A DNA stretch of 64,000 nt, taken from NCBI RefSeq assembly GCF_004337705.1, contig NZ_SKBU01000015.1, forward strand, positions 300,686 through 364,685, read 5' to 3'. Under the pieces are notes generated by a model. It made no database searches, was not told the origin of the DNA, and saw only the letters and a program-made list of their open reading frames with translations. Origin of the DNA: Rubrobacter taiwanensis (GTDB lineage Bacteria; Actinomycetota; Rubrobacteria; Rubrobacterales; Rubrobacteraceae). Positions 9,115-17,134 of the stretch are shown in pieces. How positions within the stretch are numbered: the first letter of the stretch is position 1; the number at the start of each line of letters is the position of its first letter. The position numbers were made by a program, and so were the translations under genes.

Positions 9115-9789
9115 ATGGAACAGCTCATACAGCAGATAGTGGCCATCATCCGGTCCATACCGGACTCTCCGCGGGGGCTGCTGGAGTTCATAACCTACCT
9201 GTTTCTGGAGCACGGGTACCTGGTCGTTTTCGTCGGGACCTCGCTGGACAACTTCGGTCTGCCGGCCTCGGGGGACATCGTGATGCTGGCCGGGGGCTGG
9301 CTGGCGAACACCGAGCGGGCCGAGCTCTGGCTGGTGATGCTCGTCGGAGGGCTCGGCGGCGCGTTCTCGGACAGCGCGATGTACTGGATCGGGCGCATCG
9401 GCGGCCGGACGCTCATAGAGCGGCTCTCGAAGACCCGCATCCTCTCCCGCATCTTCGACCTCCGGCACCTGGGCCGGGTGGAGCGGTACTTCGCCGAACA
9501 CGGCGGGAAGACCCTGCTTCTGGCCCGGTTCGGCGCGGGGCTGCGCAGCGCCACCCCCCTCTTCGCCGGGGTGAGCGGGATGAGATACACCTACTTCCTC
9601 CCCTTCAACCTTCTGGCGGTCACGGTCTGGGCCCTCACCATCCCGACCGCCGGGTACTTCTTCGGGCAGTACTGGAGCGATCTGGTCGAGGCCGCACGTT
9701 CGGCCGGATTCGTGTTCGTCGCCCTGGTGCTGCTGCTCGCCGGTCTGTACGTCTACCGCCGTTACCGGGTCAAGCGCAGCCGCAGGTAG
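9115..9789 (+). CDS. DedA-family inner membrane protein
   Basis: A 224-residue membrane protein of the DedA/SNARE-associated family. Key segments are FVGTSLDNFGLPASGDIVMLAGGWL (residues about 38-62), the loop GGRTLIERLSKTRI, and the membrane-reentrant FARFGAGLRSATPLFAGVSGM-like stretch around residue 140 with the family's R-x3-R-type arginines. DedA proteins act in lipid-carrier translocation and membrane homeostasis; the substrate here is unknown. A TATAAC -10 box lies at about 9093 and there is no clear Shine-Dalgarno sequence, so the leader is very short. The 214 bases upstream hold no gene I can support. Confidence 0.88.
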   Translation: MEQLIQQIVAIIRSIPDSPRGLLEFITYLFLEHGYLVVFVGTSLDNFGLPASGDIVMLAGGWLANTERAELWLVMLVGGLGGAFSDSAMYWIGRIGGRTLIERLSKTRILSRIFDLRHLGRVERYFAEHGGKTLLLARFGAGLRSATPLFAGVSGMRYTYFLPFNLLAVTVWALTIPTAGYFFGQYWSDLVEAARSAGFVFVALVLLLAGLYVYRRYRVKRSRR

Positions 9790-9790
9790 C

Positions 9791-10252
9791 TCAACCGGCC
9801 GCGAGCCTCAGGGCCGCTTCCACGGCCTCCTCCGGAGTCCCTGCTACCGCCACGTGCCCGCCGAGATCCCAGCTCCTGAGCACCACCACCGGCCGGCCGG
9901 CCTTCCTGGCCAGCCCGATCTCCGAGAGCGTGCCGTACTCGCCGCCGACCGCGATCACGGCGTCCCCCGAGCAGACCACGGCCAGATTGCGGGCCTGGCC
10001 GGTCCCGGTGGGGACGGAGTAGGAGAGGTACGGGTTGGCCCGGCGGCGGTCCTCGTCGGGCAGGATGCCGATGGAGGGGCCGCCGGCCTCGGCCGCGCCG
10101 CGGGCAGCGGCCTCCATAACGCCGCCCAGCCCTCCGCACACCACGATCCCGCCCGCACCGGCCACGAGCCGCCCGACCTCCCGCGCGAGCCCGTACAGCT
10201 CTCCCGAAGCGGTGCCGGAGCCCACGACCGAGATGTACGGCCCGGCGCTCAA
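9791..10252 (-). CDS. LOG-like Rossmann protein (TIGR00725 type)
   Basis: A 153-residue single-domain Rossmann protein related to the LOG/lysine-decarboxylase-like family. ISVVGSGTASGELYGLAREVGRL begins the fold, GGLGGVMEAAARGA forms the phosphate-binding turn, and AVGGEYGTLSEIGLA corresponds to the PGGxGTxxE motif of the LOG enzymes. Glutamate and glycines are present but the arginine-rich element of true cytokinin-activating LOG proteins is only partly visible, so the reaction is uncertain (perhaps a nucleotide N-glycosidase). Its ATG overlaps the stop of the helicase gene by four bases, so translation is probably coupled. Confidence 0.75.
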   Translation of the reverse strand: MSAGPYISVVGSGTASGELYGLAREVGRLVAGAGGIVVCGGLGGVMEAAARGAAEAGGPSIGILPDEDRRRANPYLSYSVPTGTGQARNLAVVCSGDAVIAVGGEYGTLSEIGLARKAGRPVVVLRSWDLGGHVAVAGTPEEAVEAALRLAAG

Positions 10253-12498
10253 GAGACCGGGTAACGCTCCGTCCGGCCGAGCAGGTACTCAAGGAGCCGG
10301 ATCGCCCCGCCCTTGCTCAGCGGCTCGTTCCAGTTGCCGCACTTGGGGGACTGGATGCACGACGGGCAGCCGCTCTCGCAGGGGCAACCGGAGATGGTCC
10401 TCAGCGTCTCCCCGGCCAGCTCCTCGAAGACCTCGTACCCGCGCTGCGTGATCCCGGCCCCGCCGGGGTAGCCGTCGTAGACGAAGATGGTGGGCAGCCC
10501 CGTCTGCCGGTGCAGCGGCGTGGAGAGCCCCCCGATGTCCGCCCGGTCGCACATGGCGTAGAGCGGCAGGAGCCCGATGGCACCGTGTTCGGCGGCGTGC
10601 AGCGCCCCGCCGAAGCTCTGGAAGCTGGGCCGCCCGGGCGGCGGGGGGAGCGTGATCCACAACGCCTGCGTGTCGAAGGTCACGTCCGGCAGGTCCAGCG
10701 GGAAGATGCCCGCGACGCGGCCGTCGGAGACCCGGATCTTCTTGTAGAAGGTGACGGCGTCCGTGACCCGCACCCTGCCCCAGTGCAGCTCCGCCCCTCC
10801 GGCGAGCTTCCGGCTCATAAGCCCCCGCAGAACCTCCACGTCCGTCTCGACACGGGGCTGGGTGTAGAAGCGGTTAGCCACGCGCCGGGCGAGCGCCCGC
10901 CGCAGGGGGAGGTCCAGCTCCTCTACCTCGTACGCCCGGCCCCGGTGCAGGTAGGTAGCCCCAGGATGCAGCTCCTTCAGCGCCCGAGCCTTCTCGGAGG
11001 TCCCGATCACCTCCCCCTCCTCGTCCGCGACCAGCACGGTCTCCGAAGAGGCCGACCGCAGGGAGATGTTCTGCGCCGGAGAGGAGCTTCCCGCGTAGTG
11101 TGCCCGGCCCCCGCTCTCGACCAGAGCCCCGCCCCCGACGAGCTCTTCCTTAAACCGCCCGTACTCCGGGCCGAAGTACCGCCCGTCTTCCTCCTCCAAC
11201 GGGGCCTCGTGCGCCGCCGCCAGCAGGTGCGGCGCGAGGATGTAAGGGTTCTGCAGCGTAACCCTGGCGGCCTCCACCCGCCGCCCCAGCACCCTCTGCG
11301 GGTTCTCGTAGAGGTACTGGTCCAGGGCGTCCTCCCCGGCGATGTATACGGCGAGCGCCGGGTTCCGGCCCCGCCCGGCCCGGCCCCACTGCTGCCAGAT
11401 GGAGGCCACGCTCCCCGGGTACCCGCAGCAGACCACCGCGTCCAGAGAGCCCACATCCACCCCCAGCTCCAGCGCGTTCGTGGAGACGACGCCGAGCAGC
11501 TCGCCCCTGAAGAGCCGCCCCTCTATCTCCCGCCGCTCCCGGACGGTGTACCCGGCCCGGTAGGGCGAGATGCGCCGCGCCAGCTCCGGCCCCAGCCGGT
11601 CGGCGGCGTAGCGGTAGATCAGTTCCGCGCCCTTGCGGCTCTTGGCGAAGGCCAGCGTGCGCACTCCCTGGCTCACCAGCGCGGCGAAGACGTGCGCCCC
11701 TTCGGTGAGCAGGCTGCGGCGCTTGCCAGACTCCCTGTCCAGCAGCGGCGGGTTGCGAAAGACCACCCGCCGCTCGCCGGCAGACGCCCCGTCCCGGTCC
11801 ACCAGCGCGAACGGCTCCCCCACCAGGCCCTCGGCCAGCTCGGCGGGGTTCGCTATGGTGGCGCTGGTCAGGACGAAGGTGGGGTCCGAGCCGTGGATGT
11901 TCGCCACGCGCCGCAGCCGCCGCAGCACGGCCGCCACGTGGGAACCGAAGATCCCGCGCAGCACGTGCGCCTCGTCCACGGCGACCAGTTTCAGATTCCG
12001 CAGGAAGTCCGCCCAGCCCTCGTGATTGGGCAGGATGCCGACGTTCAGCATGTCCGGGTTGGTGAGCACGATGTTGGCCCGCCGGCGCACATCGGCCCGG
12101 AGCGCCTGCGGGGTGTCGCCGTCATAGGTGGCGGCGCGGACACCGCGCAGCCCGAGCCGCTCTATCTTCCCGAGCTGATCCTGCGCGAGCGCCTTGGTCG
12201 GGTAGAGGAAGACGGCGCGGTCTGCCGGCCGCCTTAGGGCGTTCTCGAAGGCGGGGATCTTGTAGCAGAGGGATTTGCCGCTCGCCGTCGCCGTAGCGAC
12301 CATGACGTTCTGCCCGCCCCGCACGAGCTCGATAGCCTCCCGCTGGTGCGCGTAGAGCCGCCGGACGCCGAGGTTCTCCAGGGCCTCCTTCAGCTGCGGG
12401 TGCAGCGGCGGCAGATCCGCAAGCTCGGGATCGCGCGGCGGCATCTTGGCCACGGTGCGCCCCAGTCCCTCTATCTGATGCAAGGCGGGGACGCTCAA
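10249..12498 (-). CDS. DEAD/DEAH-box DNA helicase with C-terminal zinc site (MrfA/YprA-like)
   Basis: A 749-residue superfamily 2 helicase. Motif I ATATASGKSLCYKIP is near residue 75, motif II DEAH near 175, motif III TSATIANP near 210, and motif VI QQWGRAGRGRNPAL near 375. The C-terminal DUF1998-type domain ends in the four-cysteine group CPCESGCPSCIQSPKCGNW. The layout matches Bacillus MrfA (YprA), which repairs mitomycin-type DNA lesions; DNA repair is inferred by family. The start is a TTG at 12498 with GGGGGAA upstream; an ATG 54 bases downstream is the alternative. It follows recR closely. Confidence 0.87.
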   Translation of the reverse strand: MSVPALHQIEGLGRTVAKMPPRDPELADLPPLHPQLKEALENLGVRRLYAHQREAIELVRGGQNVMVATATASGKSLCYKIPAFENALRRPADRAVFLYPTKALAQDQLGKIERLGLRGVRAATYDGDTPQALRADVRRRANIVLTNPDMLNVGILPNHEGWADFLRNLKLVAVDEAHVLRGIFGSHVAAVLRRLRRVANIHGSDPTFVLTSATIANPAELAEGLVGEPFALVDRDGASAGERRVVFRNPPLLDRESGKRRSLLTEGAHVFAALVSQGVRTLAFAKSRKGAELIYRYAADRLGPELARRISPYRAGYTVRERREIEGRLFRGELLGVVSTNALELGVDVGSLDAVVCCGYPGSVASIWQQWGRAGRGRNPALAVYIAGEDALDQYLYENPQRVLGRRVEAARVTLQNPYILAPHLLAAAHEAPLEEEDGRYFGPEYGRFKEELVGGGALVESGGRAHYAGSSSPAQNISLRSASSETVLVADEEGEVIGTSEKARALKELHPGATYLHRGRAYEVEELDLPLRRALARRVANRFYTQPRVETDVEVLRGLMSRKLAGGAELHWGRVRVTDAVTFYKKIRVSDGRVAGIFPLDLPDVTFDTQALWITLPPPPGRPSFQSFGGALHAAEHGAIGLLPLYAMCDRADIGGLSTPLHRQTGLPTIFVYDGYPGGAGITQRGYEVFEELAGETLRTISGCPCESGCPSCIQSPKCGNWNEPLSKGGAIRLLEYLLGRTERYPVS

Positions 12499-12510
12499 CG
12501 GCGTTCCCCC

Positions 12511-13110
12511 TCAGATGGCGCGCCGGCCCGCGAAGGCTCGCCCCAGCGTAACCTCGTCGGCGTACTCCAGGTCGCCGCCTACGGGCAAACCGCTCGCCAG
12601 CGCCGTCACCTTCACCGGCAGGTCCCGCAGCTCCTCGGCTATGAACATGGCGGTCGCCTCCCCGGTGGTGTTGGGGTTGGTGGCGAGGATTATCTCCTGC
12701 GTCCCCTCCCGCCTGACGCGCTCGAGCAGCTCGGCTATGCGCAGGTCCTCGGGCTCCATGCCGTCCAGCGGCGAGAGCGCACCGCCCAGGACGTGGTAGA
12801 GCCCCCAGTACTCGGCCGTGCGCTCGATCGGACCGATATCGTAAGGGTCCTCGACGACGCAGATGATCGAGGCATCCCGCCGGGGGTCGGTGCAGATCTC
12901 GCACTCCTCGCTCTCGGTCAGGTTGAAGCACCTCCGGCAGGGCTTTATGCGCTCCTTGACCTCCCTCAGCGCCTCGGCGAGCGCGTAGGCGTCCTCCGGC
13001 CGGCCACGGACGATGTGAAACGCTATGCGCTGGGCGCTCCGGGGCCCGATGGAGGGCAGCCTGGAGAGCTCGTTTATGAGCCGTTCTACCGGTCTGGCGT
13101 ACCTGGCCAA
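12511..13110 (-). CDS. recR: Recombination mediator RecR
   Basis: RecR loads RecA on gapped DNA together with RecF/RecO. The 199-residue protein has all the parts: an N-terminal helix-hairpin-helix (LSRLPSIGPRSAQRIAFH), a four-cysteine zinc finger (CRRCFNLTESEECEIC, residues about 58-73), and a Toprim domain (ICVVEDPYDIGPIERT ... GTQEIILATNPNTTGEATAMF). It has the usual family length. Translation starts at a TTG at 13110, two bases after AAGGGG, an unusually short spacing. It lies seven bases after ybaB, in the common dnaX-ybaB-recR order. Confidence 0.97.
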   Translation of the reverse strand: MARYARPVERLINELSRLPSIGPRSAQRIAFHIVRGRPEDAYALAEALREVKERIKPCRRCFNLTESEECEICTDPRRDASIICVVEDPYDIGPIERTAEYWGLYHVLGGALSPLDGMEPEDLRIAELLERVRREGTQEIILATNPNTTGEATAMFIAEELRDLPVKVTALASGLPVGGDLEYADEVTLGRAFAGRRAI

Positions 13111-13116
13111 AGCCCC

Positions 13117-13440
13117 TTAGAGCCCCGGTATCCCCAGATCGCCCAGACCGCCGGTGATGCCCCCGAGCTTCTGCTGGGCCAGCTCCTGCGCGCTGTTCAG
13201 CGCCTCGTTGACGGCCGCCAGGATCATGTCCTGCAGCATCTCCACGTCCTCCGGGTCCACCACGTCGGGATCTATCTCGATGGAGACCAGCTCCATGCCA
13301 CCGGTCATGGTGGCCTTGACCGCGCCGCCACCGGCCGAGGCGGTCACGGTCTCGTTCTTCAGCTCTTCCTGAGCCTTCTGCATCTCGGCCTGCATCTTCT
13401 GGACCTGCTGCATCATCTTCTGCATGTTCCTGCGACCCAT
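13117..13440 (-). CDS. YbaB/EbfC nucleoid-associated protein
   Basis: A 107-residue DNA-binding protein of the YbaB/EbfC family. The N-terminal helix is methionine- and glutamine-rich ([20 protein letters not shown]), followed by the domain with [20 protein letters not shown] and a C-terminal glycine-rich tail. It binds DNA as a dimer and influences nucleoid structure and, in some bacteria, gene expression. The ATG at 13440 lies eight bases after the dnaX stop; dnaX, ybaB and recR form one transcription unit. Confidence 0.95.
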   Translation of the reverse strand: MGRRNMQKMMQQVQKMQAEMQKAQEELKNETVTASAGGGAVKATMTGGMELVSIEIDPDVVDPEDVEMLQDMILAAVNEALNSAQELAQQKLGGITGGLGDLGIPGL

Positions 13441-13447
13441 CGGGGTA

Positions 13448-15166
13448 TCACCTGCCTCCGTTCCGTTCGCTTCCCAGCGCGTCCCGCAGCATCTCGACGG
13501 CCTCCTGCGGGCTCTGGATTATATCATCGCCCTCTCGCCGCCCCTCGGGCTCCGCCCGGGACGGCTCCGGGCCGGGCGGCGGGGTCTGCGGCGGCTCCCG
13601 CCGGGGCTCAACCCGGACCCGCTCCGGCCCCTCTTCCGCAGGAGGGCGCGGCCCGCTCCTCCGGCCATCCTCCGCAACACTGCACCGGACCCTGACCTTC
13701 TCCCCGAACCGATCCTCTAGCACGCTCCCCAGAGCCTCCGCGTGCCGCCCGCTCTCCCCCAGCCTGACGTAGAAGGCCTGCTCCTTCGGGAAGGCCACCT
13801 CCAGCGTGCCGGCCTCGTACCTCACGGGACGGCCCTCCTGAAACACGGCCGCCGTCGGCACCTGCCGCCGGTCCCTGAGATCCTGCAGTACCGCCTGCCA
13901 CCCGGAGACGAACCGCTCCAGCCCGCCCTCAGCCGCTCCGGAACCTGGAGAGCCGGATTCCGGAGCGGCCTCAGCCCGCTCTTCCGGGGGGCGCTCGCGC
14001 GGAGCGGCCGGCGCTGCACCGCTCTCCACCGCCTTCTCCAGCCGCTCCAGACGCAGCAGCAGGCCCTCGACCGAGGGCTCCACATAATCCCGCGCGAGCT
14101 TCAGGAAGGCCAGCTCCAGTTCCAGCCGCGGGCCGCCGCCGCGCCTGATGCGCCCGGCGGTCTCCCCGAGCGTCTCGATAATCCGGACCACCTCCGAGGC
14201 CGGCACGCGCCGCGCCTGCTCCTCCAGCGTCGCCCTCTCCTCACCCCCGACCTCGGCCAGCGCTACTTCCGGCGCGTGCGGCAGCAGCATCAGCCGCTTG
14301 CAGTGCGCGAGCAGGTCCTGCAGGAACTGCCCGGGGTCCCGGCCCTCGCGCGAGATCCGGTCTACCACGCGCAGGGCGTCCCCGGCCCGGCGCTCGTTCA
14401 GCGCATCCACCGTCTCCAGCAGCACCTCCGGGCCGACGCTGCCCAGAAGCTCCCGCACCTGCGCCGCCGTCACCGGCCCCTCGGCGAAAGATGCCAGCTG
14501 GTCCAGCAGCCCTTCGGCGTCCCGGAACGAGCCGTTCCCGGCGCGCGCGATCGCGGCCAGCGCCTCCGGCTCGGCCTCGATGCCTTCGGCAGCGGCGATC
14601 TCCTCAAGCTTCTCAACCAGCGTGTCCACCCCCGGCCGCCGGAAGTCGAAGCTCTGGCACCGGCTCACGATGGTGGGCAGGACTTTGTGCTTCTCGGTGG
14701 TGGCGAGAACGAAGACCACGTGCTCCGGAGGCTCCTCCAGCATCTTGAGCAGCGCGTTGAACGCCTCGGTGGTGAGCATGTGGACCTCATCGATTATGTA
14801 GACCTTCTTCCGCCCCTGCGCGGGCGCCAGGTTCACCCGATCCCGCAGCTCCCGGATCTCGTCTATCCCCCGGTTGGAGGCGGCGTCCATCTCCAGCACA
14901 TCCACCGAAGAGTTGTTGACGACGGCCCGGCAACTCGCGCATTCACCGCACGGCTCGGGCGTCGGCCCCCGCTCGCAGTTGAGCCCCATCGCGAGCACCT
15001 TGGCCGTGCTCGTCTTGCCCGTCCCGCGCGGTCCCGCGAACAGGTAGGCGTGCGCCACTTTGCCGGTCTCGATCGCCCGCCGCAGCGTGCGCACGACGGG
15101 CTCCTGGCCCACGATCTGGCCGAACCTCCGGGGGCGCCATCTGCGGTAGAGAGAGACGTGGTCCAT
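13448..15166 (-). CDS. dnaX: DNA polymerase III subunits gamma/tau
   Basis: A 572-residue clamp-loader ATPase. It has the Walker A motif [16 protein letters not shown] (near residue 45), a zinc-binding cysteine group ([16 protein letters not shown]), the DEVH Walker B and an SRC arginine finger ([10 protein letters not shown]). A long variable region rich in Pro, Glu and Arg follows, before the C-terminal tau-like part. No obvious frameshift slippery site for a separate gamma form stood out by eye. The start ATG at 15166 lies about 80 bases downstream of the SRP RNA gene, a gene order known from Bacillus. Confidence 0.96.
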   Translation of the reverse strand: MDHVSLYRRWRPRRFGQIVGQEPVVRTLRRAIETGKVAHAYLFAGPRGTGKTSTAKVLAMGLNCERGPTPEPCGECASCRAVVNNSSVDVLEMDAASNRGIDEIRELRDRVNLAPAQGRKKVYIIDEVHMLTTEAFNALLKMLEEPPEHVVFVLATTEKHKVLPTIVSRCQSFDFRRPGVDTLVEKLEEIAAAEGIEAEPEALAAIARAGNGSFRDAEGLLDQLASFAEGPVTAAQVRELLGSVGPEVLLETVDALNERRAGDALRVVDRISREGRDPGQFLQDLLAHCKRLMLLPHAPEVALAEVGGEERATLEEQARRVPASEVVRIIETLGETAGRIRRGGGPRLELELAFLKLARDYVEPSVEGLLLRLERLEKAVESGAAPAAPRERPPEERAEAAPESGSPGSGAAEGGLERFVSGWQAVLQDLRDRRQVPTAAVFQEGRPVRYEAGTLEVAFPKEQAFYVRLGESGRHAEALGSVLEDRFGEKVRVRCSVAEDGRRSGPRPPAEEGPERVRVEPRREPPQTPPPGPEPSRAEPEGRREGDDIIQSPQEAVEMLRDALGSERNGGR

Positions 15167-15244
15167 CTACAGAGGGCTCCTGTGCTCCCGCATATCCACG
15201 CTCACAGTATAAAAGAGCACCCCCGCCTTTAAGAGACCGAAAAA

Positions 15245-15516
15245 GTGCCGCGCACCCCGCCGTCGACGAACCCGGACCCGGCGAACTTCCGGCTGCCGGC
15301 TCCGGCCGGGCCGCCCCGGTGCACATGAGGTTACCCGCTTAGTGCTGCTACCTCCCGGTCCTGACACGGTTCACGGGGCCTCATTGCCCGGGACCCAACC
15401 ATCAACGCCGGCGACACCGGCTTCTACCGAACCCGGACCGCCTCGGGCGGGGATCTAGGCCCTGCTGAGGCGATCGCAGGTACAGGGCATCGCCAGCTCC
15501 CCGCTTAGCGCGGCAC
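15245..15516 (-). ncRNA. ffs: Signal recognition particle RNA, large bacterial type with Alu domain
   Basis: The conserved SRP54-binding core reads GTGAACCGTGTCAGG then ACCGGGAGGTAGCAGCACTAAG (minus strand, about 15330-15375). Upstream, at about 15460-15505, the Alu-domain block GAGCTGGCGATGCCCTGTAC followed by CAGGGCCTAGATCCCC closely matches the 5' domain of the Bacillus subtilis 271-nt scRNA. The 5' end GTGCCGCGC (15516-15508) pairs perfectly with GCGCGGCAC (15253-15245), closing the molecule at about 272 nt, and TTTTT follows as a likely terminator. A TAGAAT -10 box lies five bases upstream. Many actinobacteria have a short 4.5S-type RNA, so a full-length form is notable. Ends are inferred from the closing helix. 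Confidence 0.9.
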
Positions 15517-15521
15517 CCCCG

Positions 15522-15527
15522 ATTCTA
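15522..15527 (-). promoter_or_regulatory. -10 box of the SRP RNA gene
   Basis: TAGAAT on the minus strand, five bases ahead of the predicted 5' end of the RNA. The -35 region is weak. The remaining stretch up to 15718 contains no gene or tRNA that I can support. Confidence 0.5.
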
Positions 15528-15718
15528 CCAGCGAACAGGCAAAATGAAAGCCGGAAGACAGATATTCCCCCTCCTTCCGCCCCCACCTGCCTCTCGTCCG
15601 CTAACCGGCGGCTCCCGCCGTTGGACTCCAACAGCTCCACCACACCTCAATCCCATCACAACACCCGGTAGACGCCAGCTCCCCGACTCCAATCTCCCGC
15701 CCATACAGTTGCTAATGT

Positions 15719-15750
15719 CTATTATTTATTTGCCTCTGTCAATTAAATAG
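15719..15750. promoter_or_regulatory. AT-rich imperfect dyad before the MarR-GNAT gene
   Basis: CTATTATTTATT on one side and AATTAAATAG on the other form an imperfect inverted repeat about 30-60 bases before the start codon. It is the only strongly AT-rich piece nearby and could be promoter and autoregulatory site in one. Confidence 0.35.
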
Positions 15751-15781
15751 AGTAAACTTTGCGTAAAGGAGGAGGTAGAAG

Positions 15782-16717
15782 ATGCAGCAGGAAGAGTTTG
15801 GGGCGAGGGTTGAGGCCGTCCGGCGCTTCAACCGTTTCTTCACCCGCCACATCGGGGTCTTGCGCGAGGGACTCCTGCACAGCCCCTACTCTCTCACCGA
15901 GGTCCGCATCCTGTTCGAGATCGCCAACCGCGACGAGGTCACCGCGACCGATCTCTCGCGCGAGCTGGGGTTGGATCCGGGCTACCTCAGCCGCACCCTG
16001 GCACGTCTGCGGCAGCAAGGTCTCATCGAGAAGACCCCTTCGGAGAGTGACGCCCGCCGCCGGCTCCTCTCTCTCACTCCTGAAGGCAGAGAGGAATTCT
16101 CCCTGCTAGATAAGCTCGCCAGCGAGGAGGTGGCCGAGATGCTCAGGGATCTCTCCGAGGGGGATCAGAGACGCCTCCTCGAAGCCATGCGGACCATCGA
16201 GGAGATCCTCGCCGGGAGCAAGGCCTTCAAGTTCTCGGAGCCCTTCTACCTGCGCCCGCCCGAACCCGGAGACATGGGCTGGGTGGTTCACCGGCACGGC
16301 GTTCTCTACGCCCAGGAGTACGGTTGGGACGAGCGCTTCGAGGCTTTGGTGGCCCGGATCGTCGCCGACTTCATCAACAACTTCGATCCGCAGAAAGAAC
16401 GCTGCTGGATCGCGGAGATGGAAGGCGAGGTCGCCGGCTGCGTCTTTCTGGTTAAAGAGAGCGAGACGATCGCCAAGCTAAGATTGCTCCTGGTCGAACC
16501 CGGGGCGCGGGGTCTGGGCCTGGGAAGCCGCCTCGTCCAGGAGTGCATCCGTTTCGCCAAAAGCCGCAGCTACAAAAAGCTCACACTCTGGACCAACAGC
16601 GTGCTGGAGGCAGCTCGACACATCTACGAGAAACACGGGTTCGAGCTCGCCAAAGAAGAAGAGCACCACAGCTTCGGGCACAGGCTCACCGGAGAGTACT
16701 GGGAACTTGAGCTCTGA
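15782..16717 (+). CDS. MarR-type regulator fused to GNAT N-acetyltransferase
   Basis: A 311-residue two-domain protein. Residues 1-145 are a MarR winged helix (LTEVRILFEIANRDEVTATDLSREL, recognition DPGYLSRTLARLRQQGLI, wing SDARRRLLSLTPEG). Residues 155-311 are a GNAT acetyltransferase with the acetyl-CoA loop VEPGARGLGLGSRLVQECI and the late motif WTNSVLEAARHIYEKHGFEL. This fusion is widespread in bacteria; the DNA target and acetyl acceptor are generally unknown. AAAGGAGGAGG precedes the ATG at 15782, one of the best ribosome sites in the window. It stands alone between the SRP RNA and the tRNA-Ser genes. Confidence 0.9.
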   Translation: MQQEEFGARVEAVRRFNRFFTRHIGVLREGLLHSPYSLTEVRILFEIANRDEVTATDLSRELGLDPGYLSRTLARLRQQGLIEKTPSESDARRRLLSLTPEGREEFSLLDKLASEEVAEMLRDLSEGDQRRLLEAMRTIEEILAGSKAFKFSEPFYLRPPEPGDMGWVVHRHGVLYAQEYGWDERFEALVARIVADFINNFDPQKERCWIAEMEGEVAGCVFLVKESETIAKLRLLLVEPGARGLGLGSRLVQECIRFAKSRSYKKLTLWTNSVLEAARHIYEKHGFELAKEEEHHSFGHRLTGEYWELEL

Positions 16718-16728
16718 AGCAGTAAGAG

Positions 16729-16819
16729 CGGAGAGGGTGGGATTCGAACCCACGAGGCGGCTACAAACCGCCTACGCGATTTCCAGTCGCGCTCCTTAGG
16801 CCAGCTCGGACACCTCTCC
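16729..16819 (-). tRNA. tRNA-Ser (anticodon GGA)
   Basis: Acceptor stem GGAGAGG pairs with CCTCTCC. The anticodon arm is GCGCGACTGGAAATCGCG with GGA in the loop, followed by the long variable arm of a class II tRNA (GGCGGTTTGTAGCCGCC) and the T-arm GGGTTCGAATCCC. No CCA is encoded. Confidence 0.96.
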
Positions 16820-16861
16820 GCGCGAGTACAGAGTTTACCAGAGATCAAACCCCGGCGAGAG

Positions 16862-16951
16862 CGGAGAGGGAGGGATTCGAACCCTCGGTGCCGGGGTAAC
16901 CGACACAACGGTTTTCGAGACCGCCGCATTCGTCCGCTCTGCCACCTCTCC
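16862..16951 (-). tRNA. tRNA-Ser (anticodon CGA)
   Basis: Acceptor GGAGAGG/CCTCTCC, anticodon loop CTCGAAA giving CGA, long variable arm (GTCGGTTACCCCGGCAC), T-arm GGGTTCGAATCCC. No CCA is encoded. It is about 40 bases upstream of the GGA isoacceptor and probably co-transcribed with it. The 180 bases beyond, up to the nrdJ terminator, contain nothing else that I recognise. Confidence 0.96.
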
Positions 16952-17075
16952 GGCCGAGAGTGTAACCGCTGCCCCCGGTCCCTTCAAGCACGCCCTCCCG
17001 ACCCGAACACTTTGGGTTCAGGGTGCTCCGAAACCGGAGAGGCAAACACGCCTCCCCGCAAGCACTCCCACCCAA

Positions 17076-17111
17076 AAAGACGGGCGGCGGGCTACACGTG
17101 TAGCCCGCCGC
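17076..17111 (-). terminator. Intrinsic terminator of nrdJ
   Basis: A perfect 28-base palindrome at 17084-17111 (half-site GCGGCGGGCTACAC) is followed on the minus strand by TCTTTTT. It lies 24 bases after the nrdJ stop codon. Confidence 0.85.
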
Positions 17112-17134
17112 ATCTCCAACCCTGTAAATAAGGG

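Noticed and set aside
10510-12237. A 575-codon plus-strand open frame opposite the helicase gene
   Set aside because: Antisense shadow of conserved helicase motifs, with Arg/Pro/Val-biased composition.
15245-15516. Short 4.5S-type SRP RNA limited to about 15295-15412
   Set aside because: First impression from the core motif; the Alu-domain block and the perfect terminal helix show that the gene is longer.
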